64,000 bases of DNA from Bog-473 sp963730785 (GTDB lineage: Bacteria > Actinomycetota > Acidimicrobiia > Acidimicrobiales > RAAP-2): assembly GCA_963730785.1 (NCBI GenBank), contig CAVSTF010000010.1, positions 744,001 through 808,000 of the forward strand, written 5' to 3'. Positions 1 through 8,037 of the stretch are shown here, piece after piece (the stretch's first letter is position 1; each line of letters starts with the position of its first letter). A program made the translations under genes and the position numbers. The notes below the pieces were generated by a model, which had not been told where the DNA came from, did no database searches, and saw only the letters and a program-made list of their open reading frames with translations.

Positions 1-245
1 AGCTCGAATTCGACCTGCAGCTGGGCCGCAGCACGCTGGACCCGGCCACTCGGGCCAAGGCCTACAAGGCGGTCAATCAACGACTTTCGGTCGACTTGCC
101 CTACCTGTGGCAGGACCGGTCGGTGTGGTCAGTCGTCAGCACGCTCAAGGCCCAGAACTGGAACAACCCGACCACGCCGACCGGCGCCAAGGCCTTCGGG
201 CTCATCGGCGGTTCCGTGTGGCCCACTCAAATCTGGATCAGCTGA
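1..245 (+). CDS. Peptide/solute ABC transporter substrate-binding protein, C-terminal end (partial)
   Basis: Open reading frame entering from the left edge and stopping at TGA 243-245; about 80 codons are visible. The residues RAKAYKAVNQRL, then LPYLW and a final WPTQIWIS resemble the last part of the family 5 extracellular solute-binding proteins (oligopeptide/nickel type), where a helix with repeated Lys/Ala is followed by a conserved pattern ending in LPYLW. The protein would bind a peptide-like substrate outside the membrane and deliver it to an ABC permease. The lipoprotein signal and most of the fold lie outside the window, so ligand class cannot be judged. Six bases separate it from the response regulator. 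Confidence 0.6.
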   Translation, partial: LEFDLQLGRSTLDPATRAKAYKAVNQRLSVDLPYLWQDRSVWSVVSTLKAQNWNNPTTPTGAKAFGLIGGSVWPTQIWIS

Positions 246-251
246 TCGTCG

Positions 252-935
252 GTGAGCGGCCGCATACTGGTCGTCGAGGACGACGAACGGATCCGCTCAT
301 CTATGCGCCTCGCTCTCGAGAGCGAGGGCTACGAAGTGAAGGATGCCGCCAGCGCCGAGGAAGGTCTCGACCTCTTCGCTGACGCTCCCACCGATGTGGC
401 CCTGATCGATCTCATGCTCCCGGGCATGGACGGATTCGAGTGCTGCCGGGCGCTACGCCGCCAGAGCGCGGTGCCCATCATCATCGTCACCGCCCGCTCC
501 GACACCCACGACGTGGTGGCCGGACTGGAAGCGGGGGCCGACGACTACGTCACCAAGCCGTTTGTGGCCAAGGAGCTGGCGGCCCGCATCCGCGCCCTCC
601 TGCGCCGGGCCCGCCCGCCGGAAGAGGATCCCGAGGCCATGACCTTCGGCGAACTGCAACTGCTGCCCGAGCAGGGCGTGTTGCGGCACCTCGACGGCAC
701 CGAGGTCCATTGCACCCGCACCGAGTTCCGCCTCCTGTGCGAACTGGCCGCCAGCCCCAACAAGGTGCTCAGCCGTGAGCAACTGCTGGACCGGGTCTGG
801 GGCTACGACTACTTCGGCGACGGCCGCCTGGTCGACGTTCATATCCGCCGACTGCGCACCAAGGTCGAACCCGATCCGGCGCTCCCCCGGCACATTCTCA
901 CCGTGAGGGGCATGGGCTACAAGCTGGTGCCCTGA
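252..935 (+). CDS. OmpR/PhoB-family response regulator, MtrA-like
   Basis: 227 aa, GTG start. An N-terminal receiver domain (about 1-120) has the acidic pair E9/D10/D11, phosphoacceptor D53 in ALIDLMLPGMDG and the conserved Lys in YVTKPF. A C-terminal winged-helix DNA-binding domain (about 130-225) contains the VWGYDYFGDGRLVDVHIRRL segment. It should be phosphorylated by the histidine kinase encoded 2 bases downstream and act as a transcription factor. The order regulator, kinase, GerMN lipoprotein matches mtrA-mtrB-lpqB of Actinobacteria, a system linked there to cell wall and division control. The MtrA assignment rests on gene order and similarity recognised by eye; orthology is inferred. 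Confidence 0.88.
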   Translation: MSGRILVVEDDERIRSSMRLALESEGYEVKDAASAEEGLDLFADAPTDVALIDLMLPGMDGFECCRALRRQSAVPIIIVTARSDTHDVVAGLEAGADDYVTKPFVAKELAARIRALLRRARPPEEDPEAMTFGELQLLPEQGVLRHLDGTEVHCTRTEFRLLCELAASPNKVLSREQLLDRVWGYDYFGDGRLVDVHIRRLRTKVEPDPALPRHILTVRGMGYKLVP

Positions 936-937
936 AC

Positions 938-2347
938 TTGGCCCGGCTTGGCATCAGGGCCCGCATCACCGCCATCTTCGGGCTCGGCGCACTGTTGCTG
1001 TCGTTCAGCATGGGCGGGCTGTCCTACTTCACCACCCGGCACTTCCTGCTGGCCGAACGCGAGTCGGCCGCCCAGCATCAAGCATTCGCCAACGCCGCCC
1101 TCGTTCGCAGTTCCCTCGAATCCGGCACCACCCAGTACGCCGACCTCCTGTCCTCCCTCGATGCCGGCTCCGATTCCCACTCCGTCCTGATCTACCGCTC
1201 CTCCTCTTATGCCTCGTCGCTCACCGTCAGCGCCGCCTCGCTGCCAAAACAGCTCCGCCGCGTGGTGCTCGGCGGCCAAGCCGCCACCCAGACCTTCCGC
1301 CCCAACCTGAATGCCCAACCCGAAATCATCGTCGGCGTGCCCATCCCCGCCGTGCACGGGGCCTACTTCGAGGTCTTCGAGCTGTCCGACCTCGATCACA
1401 CCCTGCGGGTGCTCGGCCTCACCCTGCTCGGCGCCGGCGTCGTCACCACCATCCTCGGCACCGCCCTCGGCCGCTTCGCCAGCGACCGTTCGCTCCGCCC
1501 ACTGGCCGGCGTCTCCCGAGCCGCCGTCTCCATCGCCGGCGGCCAACTCGACACCCGACTCGAATCGGACCCGGCCGACTTCGACCTGGCCGGCCTCACC
1601 GTCTCCTTCAACGCCATGGTCGATCAACTCCAGGTCCGGATCGAGCGGGAGGAGCGCTTCAACTCCGACGTCAGCCACGAGCTCCGTTCGCCGCTCACCA
1701 CCCTCTCGGCCTCGCTTGAGGTGCTCGAAGCCGACCGGGCCGAACTGCCCGAGCGAGCCCAGCGGGCCCTGGCCCTCCTGGGCGCTGATCTCCGCCGTTT
1801 CCAGCGCATGGTGGGCGACCTGCTCGAGATGTCCCGGGTCGACGCCGGCTCCGTCGATGTCGTCCTGGAAGAAGTGCACGTGAGCGAGCTGGTCCAGCGA
1901 GCGGTCGACAACGGCGTGCGCAGCCTGGGCGAAGGCGTCACCGCTCCCCCCGTGGTGATGGCCGAGGACGTCCGGCCCATCCACGTCAAGGTCGACAAGC
2001 GCCGCTTCGAGCGGGTCATGGCCAACCTGCTGGAAAACGGCACCAACTACGGCGGCGGCGTGACCGTCATCACCGTCCGCACCGCCGGCCCCAACGTGGA
2101 GATCGTGGTCGACGACGCCGGCCCGGGCATCACGCCCCAGGAGCGCGAGAAGGTGTTCGAGCGCTTCTACCGCGGCTCGGCCGCCGGCCGTCGGGGTACC
2201 GGTACCGGGACGGGCCTCGGCCTCGCCCTGGTCTCCGAACACGTCCGCCTCATGAACGGCCAGGTCTGGGTCGACAGCTCGCCCACCGGCGGCGCCCGCT
2301 TCGTGCTCTCCCTCCCGACCCTCGATACCGAAGGAGAGGAATGGTGA
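938..2347 (+). CDS. Sensor histidine kinase, MtrB-like
   Basis: 469 aa, TTG start two bases after the regulator stop. A first membrane helix (about 13-30) is followed by an extracytoplasmic region and a second helix (about 150-172), then a HAMP linker, a dimerisation/phosphoacceptor domain with H247 in FNSDVSHELRSP, and an ATPase domain with the N box (ANLLENGTNYG), G1 box (VDDAGPGI) and G2 box (GTGTGTGLGLAL). It is an inner-membrane kinase that should phosphorylate D53 of the adjacent regulator. The stop overlaps the start of the downstream lipoprotein gene by 7 bases, so the three genes probably form one transcript. Confidence 0.88.
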   Translation: MARLGIRARITAIFGLGALLLSFSMGGLSYFTTRHFLLAERESAAQHQAFANAALVRSSLESGTTQYADLLSSLDAGSDSHSVLIYRSSSYASSLTVSAASLPKQLRRVVLGGQAATQTFRPNLNAQPEIIVGVPIPAVHGAYFEVFELSDLDHTLRVLGLTLLGAGVVTTILGTALGRFASDRSLRPLAGVSRAAVSIAGGQLDTRLESDPADFDLAGLTVSFNAMVDQLQVRIEREERFNSDVSHELRSPLTTLSASLEVLEADRAELPERAQRALALLGADLRRFQRMVGDLLEMSRVDAGSVDVVLEEVHVSELVQRAVDNGVRSLGEGVTAPPVVMAEDVRPIHVKVDKRRFERVMANLLENGTNYGGGVTVITVRTAGPNVEIVVDDAGPGITPQEREKVFERFYRGSAAGRRGTGTGTGLGLALVSEHVRLMNGQVWVDSSPTGGARFVLSLPTLDTEGEEW

Positions 2348-2955
2348 CTCGCCGCACCCGCACCCGCACCCGCCGCCTCGCGCCCCTCGCCGCCACCGCC
2401 CTGGTCGCCCTCATCGCTGCCGGCTGCGCCATTCCCACCCAGCGCGGCCCGAGCACCATTGCCGCCAACAAGGTCCCCTTCGGCCTCCTCAGCCCCGAAC
2501 CACCGGCCGCCACCACGACCACCCAGCCCAAGCCCTCCTCCTACGTGCCGGTGAAAGTCTTCCTGCTCAATTCGGCCCAGGACCTCGAGTCTGTCGATCG
2601 GGTCGTGGTCTCGCCGGCCCCACTGACGTCCATCCTCAACGCGCTGCTGGCCGGACCCAGCAGCTCAGAGGTCCACCAGGGCACCTTCACCGCCATCCCG
2701 GCCGACGTGAACGTGCTGTCGGCCGTGCAGGTCGGCAGCCTGGTCACGGTCAACTTCAATACCGCGTTCGCCGAAATCTCGGGCAGCAACAGTGAGCTGG
2801 CCGTGGCGCAGGTGGTGGCCACCGTCACCGCCGAGGCCGGCAACAACACCGGCGTGATCTTCGAAATCAGCGGTCAGCGCACCAGCGTCCCGATCGCCAG
2901 CGGTGCGCTGGTGCCGGGACCGGTCTACCTGTTGGAGTTCGTACCGAAGAGTTAG
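2341..2955 (+). CDS. Lipoprotein with GerMN domain, short LpqB-like protein
   Basis: 204 aa, ATG start overlapping the kinase stop. An Arg/Thr-rich N-region precedes a hydrophobic stretch and a lipobox ending in AAGC (C29), so it should be a membrane-anchored lipoprotein. A Pro/Thr linker leads to a GerMN-type domain (about 65-200) with LLAGPSSSE and VNFNTAFAEISG segments. In mycobacteria the third gene of the mtrAB operon is lpqB, which has a GerMN domain followed by a long propeller-like region; here the protein stops after the GerMN domain. The stop overlaps the convergent rsfS stop by two bases. Role in modulating the kinase is inferred from LpqB. Confidence 0.75.
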   Translation: MVTRRTRTRTRRLAPLAATALVALIAAGCAIPTQRGPSTIAANKVPFGLLSPEPPAATTTTQPKPSSYVPVKVFLLNSAQDLESVDRVVVSPAPLTSILNALLAGPSSSEVHQGTFTAIPADVNVLSAVQVGSLVTVNFNTAFAEISGSNSELAVAQVVATVTAEAGNNTGVIFEISGQRTSVPIASGALVPGPVYLLEFVPKS

Positions 2956-3296
2956 CCGGCGTTTTCGACGGCGTCGCGCCACGGCAACCGCGGCGCGCCC
3001 GACCAGAGGTGCTCGAGGTCGTAGTACTCGCGCGTCTCCTGCAAGAAGACATGCACAATGAAGTCGCCGTAGTCCATCAAGACCCACGTCGCATCCGTCA
3101 TGCCTTCAATCCGCACCGGCGGCACCGAGTGCGTCTCCTTCACTTCCTTCTCGATCTCCTCCACCAACGTCCGCACGTGGCGGGAGTTCGAGGCACTCGT
3201 GATGACAAAGGCGTCCACCACACCGAACAGCTCGGTCATGCCGAGAATGACGGTTTCGTGGCCCAGCTTGTCGTCGGCCGCATGCGCCGCCGTCAT
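2952..3296 (-). CDS. rsfS: Ribosomal silencing factor RsfS
   Basis: 114 aa, ATG at 3296-3294. Matches the RsfS/Iojap family (DUF143): ELFGVVDAFVITSASNSRHV, followed by the conserved WVLMDYGDFIVHVF and REYYDLEHLW segments. The family binds ribosomal protein L14 on the 50S subunit and blocks subunit joining in stationary phase. The frame is open upstream of the chosen start, but that part is Arg-rich and unlike the family. The gene is last in the run LLM oxidoreductase, nadD, small membrane protein, rsfS; nadD-rsfS adjacency is common in bacteria. It converges with the GerMN lipoprotein gene with a 4-base overlap. Confidence 0.92.
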   Translation of the reverse strand: MTAAHAADDKLGHETVILGMTELFGVVDAFVITSASNSRHVRTLVEEIEKEVKETHSVPPVRIEGMTDATWVLMDYGDFIVHVFLQETREYYDLEHLWSGAPRLPWRDAVENAG

Positions 3297-3337
3297 GGCG
3301 GCTGGAGGGATGTGGAGTTGCACATCCAGTCCTGGAC

Positions 3338-3535
3338 TCAATGGAGCACGTCCAGTATCCCCACGGTCAACACAAAGGCACCTCCAAGTAGTGAACAACT
3401 CAAAATGGACCACCGCCGACGTTCCCGCCGAGCCAGCTTCAATTCGGCCCGCCGATCGGCCCGCCGCGGCACCCGAGCGGCCGACTGCATCGGCACTTCT
3501 GCGTACTCGGTGGCCCTGGCCGGCATGGCGCTCAT
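3338..3535 (-). CDS. Small single-pass membrane protein between nadD and rsfS
   Basis: 65 aa. Its ATG (3535-3533) directly follows the nadD TAG with no intervening base, which suggests translational coupling. The first 42 residues are rich in Arg/Ala (RRADRRAELKLARRERRRW), followed by one hydrophobic helix (about 43-62, ILSCSLLGGAFVLTVGIL). A basic N-terminus before one helix predicts an N-in membrane topology. I do not recognise the family. Some Actinobacteria carry a membrane or LytR-type gene at this same place between nadD and rsfS, so it may be a reduced relative. No function is assigned. The stop is 41 bases before the rsfS start. Confidence 0.6.
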   Translation of the reverse strand: MSAMPARATEYAEVPMQSAARVPRRADRRAELKLARRERRRWSILSCSLLGGAFVLTVGILDVLH

Positions 3536-4132
3536 CTAGCCGACAGCGTACAGATTCCTCAGCCCGATACAACGGATTACGGCTTCCGGGACCAGATTTT
3601 CAATCGAATCCCCAGCCGCCAGCGCCGCCCGGACCCCTGAGCTGGACACATCCACCTGTGGGCCGTCCACCCAGGTCACCTTCCAACCCTCGGGCGCCGG
3701 GGGCCGGACCGCCGTGGGCCTCGACACCACCGCCAACGTGACCAATTCCCGCAGCTCGTCGACCCGCTTCCAGGTCCCCAATTCGGGTACCAAATCGGCG
3801 CCGATCACCAGCACAATTTCAGTCTCGTCGGACCCCAGCGCCTCCACCGTTTCAATGGTGTAGCTCGGCCCGCCCCGGTCGATCTCCATCCGGCTGGCCG
3901 ACACTCGCTCCAGCGATTCGGCCAACGCCTCGGTCATGGCGAAGCGATCGTCGGCCGGCGTGATGGGCCGGGTCGGCGACTTCTGCCATGGATCATTGGC
4001 CACCACCAACAACAGCTGGTCCAACTCGAGCGCCTCCACCACGGCCGCCGCCGCCGCCGCATGACCCAGGTGGGGCGGGTCGAAGGTCCCACCGAGAATG
4101 CCGAGGCGACTAGGTCCCGGCAAGTTCGGCAA
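3536..4132 (-). CDS. nadD: Nicotinate-nucleotide adenylyltransferase NadD
   Basis: 198 aa. The nucleotidyltransferase T/HxGH motif is visible in LGILGGTFDPPHLGH near the N-terminus, and the C-terminal ISSTxVR-like motif is VDVSSSGVR. The enzyme joins nicotinate mononucleotide with ATP to give deamido-NAD in NAD synthesis. Length is normal for the family. The only starts close to the conserved N-terminus are TTG codons (4132-4130, or three codons later), which lie inside the 3' end of the upstream LLM gene, so translation is probably coupled. The next gene begins immediately after the stop. Confidence 0.93.
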   Translation of the reverse strand: MPNLPGPSRLGILGGTFDPPHLGHAAAAAAVVEALELDQLLLVVANDPWQKSPTRPITPADDRFAMTEALAESLERVSASRMEIDRGGPSYTIETVEALGSDETEIVLVIGADLVPELGTWKRVDELRELVTLAVVSRPTAVRPPAPEGWKVTWVDGPQVDVSSSGVRAALAAGDSIENLVPEAVIRCIGLRNLYAVG

Positions 4133-5039
4133 TCACGGGTCCGAGCGCCTCCATCTCAGCCTCGTGCACCACGATGTAGCTGAAGCCCAATTCTTCCCGT
4201 CGCTTCTGCAGCGTCTCGCTGATCTCTTCGACCGTGCCGACCAACGCAACCGGTGCCGCCGCCAGCTGTTGGGGCGACAAGCCGAACGCCGGCGCCAACA
4301 TCTCAATGACTTCCGCCCCGTTCGGCACCACCGACACCGCCGCCGTCCAGCACTGGAACTCCAATTGGTCGGCCCGATCCCCCGCGGCATCTCGGGCCCA
4401 GGCCACCCGGTCGCTGTACTTCTCCACCACCGACTCGGCCGCCACTTCCGCTCCGATAAATCCGGCAGCCAGACTGGGCACGATGCTGACCACGTCCGCA
4501 CACTGACCAGCCAGCGTCAAGATGCGCTTGCTCCCCCCACCGATCACCAGCGGCGGGCCTCCCGGTGTCACCGGCTGCGGCGTCCCCACCGCGTTGTCAA
4601 CCTCATAAAACTCACCCTTCAAGGTGGCCCGTCCATCGCGCCACATGGCCCGCATGATCTCGAGACTCTCGGCCAACCGGGCGATGCGCACCGGTGCCGG
4701 GTCCATCGGAATACCGGACTGCTGATAGTCCGTCGACATCCACCCGGCGCCCATCCCGAACTCGAAACGTCCGCCGGTCACCACATCCATCGTCGCTGCT
4801 TCCTTGGCCAAGATCACCGGATGCCGGAAATCGTTGTCCAGCACCAGCGTGCCCACCCGCAACGTGGTGGTTGCCTCGGCGGCCACGGTGAGCGCAATCA
4901 TCGGCGCCCACTGATCATCCAGATGGTCGGGAATGTAGAGCGTCGAGTAGCCAAGATCTTCGGTCTTGTGAGCCAACTCACGCCACGCAGCGGGGGATGC
5001 GGCCTGAGAAACCTGCACCGCAAATCGAAAAGGGGCCAT
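4110..5039 (-). CDS. LLM-class F420-dependent oxidoreductase family protein
   Basis: 309 aa, ATG at 5039-5037. It has the luciferase-like monooxygenase fold signature: N-terminal FAVQVSQAASPAAW, then LGYSTLYIPDHLDD, VGTLVLDNDFRHPVILAKE, GRFEFGMGAGW and a late GGPPLVIGGG loop. The pattern FRHP plus GAGW resembles the actinobacterial subfamily annotated as probable F420-dependent oxidoreductases (TIGR03621-like). It would reduce or oxidise an unknown substrate in the cytoplasm using F420 or FMN; the cofactor is inferred. The end overlaps the nadD start by 23 bases. Its promoter region is shared with divergent aroG. Confidence 0.85.
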   Translation of the reverse strand: MAPFRFAVQVSQAASPAAWRELAHKTEDLGYSTLYIPDHLDDQWAPMIALTVAAEATTTLRVGTLVLDNDFRHPVILAKEAATMDVVTGGRFEFGMGAGWMSTDYQQSGIPMDPAPVRIARLAESLEIMRAMWRDGRATLKGEFYEVDNAVGTPQPVTPGGPPLVIGGGSKRILTLAGQCADVVSIVPSLAAGFIGAEVAAESVVEKYSDRVAWARDAAGDRADQLEFQCWTAAVSVVPNGAEVIEMLAPAFGLSPQQLAAAPVALVGTVEEISETLQKRREELGFSYIVVHEAEMEALGPVIAELAGT

Positions 5040-5071
5040 ATCGACCGAGCTTACGGCGTTAACCTGTCCGG
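5040..5071. promoter_or_regulatory. Divergent promoter region, two putative leaderless starts
   Basis: Only 32 bases separate the LLM and DAHP synthase starts. On the minus strand TAAGCT ends 8 bases before the LLM ATG; on the plus strand TAACCT (5060-5065) ends 6 bases before the aroG ATG. Both fit a TANNNT -10 box placed so that transcription would begin at the start codon. No Shine-Dalgarno sequence is present on either side. No clear -35 element was seen. Confidence 0.5.
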
Positions 5072-6431
5072 ATGCCGAGCTCGCCGAGCACTTCCGAGTG
5101 GAGCGCCGCGTCCTGGAGGACGCCGCCCCGCCGCTCAGCAGCCGGAGTGGCCCGACGCCGATGCGCTGAAGCACGCCGAGGCCCTCCTGGCCACGCTTCC
5201 CCCACTCGTCTTCGCCGGTGAGGCCCGCCGTCTCACCACCCAACTGGCCGACGTCGCCGACGGTCACGCCTTCCTCCTCCAAGCCGGCGACTGCGCCGAG
5301 TCGTTCGCCGAGTTCACGGCCGACAACATCCGGGACAAGCTCAAAATCGTTCTCCAGATGGCGGTCGCTCTCACCTACGCCGCCGGCGTCCCCGTGGTGA
5401 AGGTCGGCCGTATCGCCGGACAGTTCGCCAAACCCCGCAGCAATCCCACCGAAACGATCGGCGACGTCGAGCTGCCGGTCTTCCGTGGCCACATGGTCAA
5501 CGACGAAGCGTTCGAAGCCGACGCCCGCCGGCCCGACCCCACCCGCCTGGTCGCCGCCTACCAACAATCGGCCTCCACGCTCAACCTCCTGCGGGCCTTC
5601 ACCAAGGGTGGCTTCGCCGACCTCTCCCGCGTTCACCAGTGGAACCAGGAGTTCGTCGCCTCCTCGGCCGAAGGCCAGCGCTACGAGCAAGTCGCCTCGG
5701 AAATCGACCGGGCCCTGCGCTTCATGGCCGCCTGCGGCATCAACCTCGGCGACGAAGTCGGCCTGCAGCAAACGGACTTCTGGACCAGCCACGAGGCGCT
5801 CATCCTTCCCTACGAGGAATGCCTCACCCGCCAGGACTCGCTCACCGGCGACTGGTTCGACTGCTCGGCTCACATGCTCTGGATCGGCGACCGCACCCGC
5901 CAGCTCGATGGCGCCCACGTCGAGTTCCTCTCCGGCGTCGGCAATCCACTCGGCTGCAAAATCGGACCCTCCAGCACACCGGCCGATGTCCGCACCCTGT
6001 GCGAACGCCTCAACCCCGACCACATTGCCGGTCGACTCACCCTCATCACGCGCTTCGGCGCCGGCAAAGTGGAGGAACACCTCCCTGCCCTCATTGACGC
6101 CGTTCAAGAAGCCGGACATCCGGTCGTATGGGCCTGTGACCCCATGCACGGCAACACCTTCACCAGCGAGGGCGGTCGCAAGACCCGTCGCTTCGACGAC
6201 ATCCTCTCCGAGCTGCGTTCATTTTTCGCCGTCCACCGCGAAGCGGGCACGTGGCCCGGCGGCGTCCACGTCGAGTTGACCGGTGACGACGTCACCGAAT
6301 GCCTCGGCGGAGCCGAAGAGATCTTCGAGGGTGACCTCAGCGCTCGATACACCACGACCTGCGACCCTCGCCTCAACGCCCGTCAATCCCTAGACCTTGC
6401 CTTCCGAGTAGCGGAGTTCTTACGCGCCTAA
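5072..6431 (+). CDS. aroG: Class II DAHP synthase, with an apparent +1 frameshift
   Basis: 452 aa when repaired. The frame from ATG 5072 encodes SEWSAASWR and then must shift to read PAAQQPEWPDADALKHAE, the hallmark N-terminus of class II (plant/mycobacterial type) 3-deoxy-D-arabino-heptulosonate-7-phosphate synthases. Removing one C from the CCCC run at 5126-5129 gives SWRTPPAAQQPEWPD without a break. Downstream motifs include LVFAGEARRL, LLQAGDCAESF, KVGRIAGQFAKPRS, and WACDPMHGNTF near the C-terminus. The enzyme condenses phosphoenolpyruvate and erythrose-4-phosphate at the entry to the shikimate pathway. The stop TAA overlaps the next ATG by one base. As this gene is needed for aromatic amino acids, a sequence error is more likely than decay. 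Confidence 0.88.
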
Positions 6432-8030
6432 TGCGAATCACCACACCAATGAGACTCGTCGGCCTGTTCGCCATCGCGTGTCTGTCCACCGCGGCCTTCG
6501 TGTTCGCCAGTCCAGCGATCACCACCGCTCCCCCAGCGGCAGCCGCCGTCAACCAGACGACTTCCCCCGTGCCGGCCTATTGGCTGGTGGCCTCCGACGG
6601 CGGCATCTTCACCTTCGGTGGCGCGCCCTTCCTCGGCTCGACGGGCAGCGCTCAAACTGAACAAACCGATCGTGAACATGGCGTCCACCCCCGACGGCGG
6701 CGGCTATTGGCTGGTGGCCTCCGACGGCGGCATCTTCACCTTTGGGGACGCCAAGTTCTTCGGCTCGACCGGCGCCATCCACCTGAACCAACCCATCGTC
6801 GGCATGGCTTCGACCCCCGACGGCGGCGGCTATTGGCTGGTGGCCTCCGACGGCGGCATCTTCTCCTTCGGTGATGCCAAGTTCTTCGGCTCGACCGGCG
6901 CCATCCACCTCAACAAGCCGATCGTCGGCATGGCGGCCACGACCGACGGCGCCGGCTACTGGCTGGTCGCCTCCGACGGTGGCATCTTCGCCTACGGCGA
7001 TGCCGCCTTCCACGGCTCTACCGGTGCCATCGTCCTCAACAAGCCGATCGTGAGCATGCTCGCCGCGCCGAACGGCTCCGGCTACATCCTCGTGGCCTCG
7101 GATGGCGGCACCTTCAGCTTCGGCGGCACTTTCTATGGCTCACTGGGTGGCATCCCGCTCAAGAACCCGATTGTCGCCGCCACTATCACTCCCGGCGAAA
7201 CCGGGTACTGGTTCAGCGACGACGTCGGTGACGTGTCCGCCTTCGGCCAGGCCAGCTACTACGGCTCCGCGCCCACCGGCCTCACCCATCCGATCGTCGG
7301 CATGGCCGAAGCGCCCGGCAACGGCACGTTCGTCGGGACAGCCTTCCCATCCGGCTCGTACGGCTTCGACGTCAGCAAATTCACCATGAACTCGCCCACC
7401 TGCACCACGGGCCTGCCCACGTCCCTCCATGACATCGGCATCGTCGAAGTCGATGGTGCCTACGACCCCGGCTCCTCCACCACTCCCGGCTACACCAATC
7501 CGTGCCTGGCCGCCGAGGCGAAATGGGCCGGTGGCGGTCTCAACCTCTACACCTTCCTCGACAACGTCGGTCCCGCCACGGGGGCCCTGTGCTCGTCGAC
7601 CACCACCTGTTATCAGACCGGCTACAACGCCGGGATCAACGCCTACCAAGACGCCGTCGCCGCCGGCGCCAACACCAACGTCAGCTGGTGGCTCGATGTG
7701 GAGGATCTCGCCACCTATTGGACATCCAATACGGCCGACAATGCCGCCACGGTCATGGGCGCCATCGCTGCACTCCACAACACCGAGGGCATCGCCGATG
7801 TCGGCGTCTACGCCAGTCCCGCGACGTGGAACCAGATCGTCGGCAACTTCCAGCCTTCGGTGCCGTACTGGATGGCGTATTACATCCTCCCGACCGGCAG
7901 CGGCCCGGGCGACTGCGCGGCAGTAGCGGGCTTCCAATCCCAATACCTACTCCCGACCGGCCCGGTCGAGATTGTGCAGTACAGCGCGCCCAATAACGGC
8001 ACCCCGTACGACGAGGACTACGCCTGCTAG
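6431..8030 (+). CDS. Secreted 42-aa-repeat protein with C-terminal GH25-like (DUF1906-type) domain, apparent +1 frameshift
   Basis: 532 aa when repaired. An N-terminal signal peptide (about 1-39, hydrophobic core then PPAAAA) is followed by six repeats of about 42 residues (consensus YWLVASDGGIFTFGDA, then GSTGAIHLNKPIVGMA) and, from about residue 315, a domain beginning YGFDVSKF with WWLDVEDLATYW, resembling the TIM-barrel fold of GH25 lysozymes and Rv2525c/DUF1906 proteins. One extra A in AAA 6654-6656 breaks the frame; the repeat period is 127 bases across it and 126 elsewhere, which independently shows the insertion. Probable cell-wall or surface role. The start overlaps the aroG stop, but the function is unrelated. 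Confidence 0.75.
6578..7330 (+). repeat. Tandem 126-bp coding repeats (six units)
   Basis: Units begin at Tyr-Trp or Tyr-Ile codons at 6578, 6705, 6831, 6957, 7083 and 7206, followed by the coding for LVASDGGIF. Spacings are 127, 126, 126, 126 and 123 bases. The second and third units are nearly identical at the DNA level, while the last ones have drifted. Such Gly/Ser/aromatic repeats probably fold as blades of a propeller-like structure; that is inference. Confidence 0.85.
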
Positions 8031-8037
8031 CTACGAG

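Noticed and set aside
917..2242. 441-aa open frame antisense to the histidine kinase
   Set aside because: High-GC codon use creates long antisense frames; no family motif, Gly/Ala/Asp-rich composition, and the plus-strand kinase is complete.
3297..3572. N-terminal extension of RsfS to 206 aa
   Set aside because: The extension is Arg-rich, unlike the family, and overlaps the coupled small membrane protein.
4098..5071. Plus-strand extension upstream of the DAHP synthase frame
   Set aside because: The real start is ATG 5072 in another frame; the extension only mirrors the LLM gene on the other strand.
6578..7330. Regular repeats considered as a CRISPR array
   Set aside because: Repeats are 126 bases, contiguous and coding, with no spacers.
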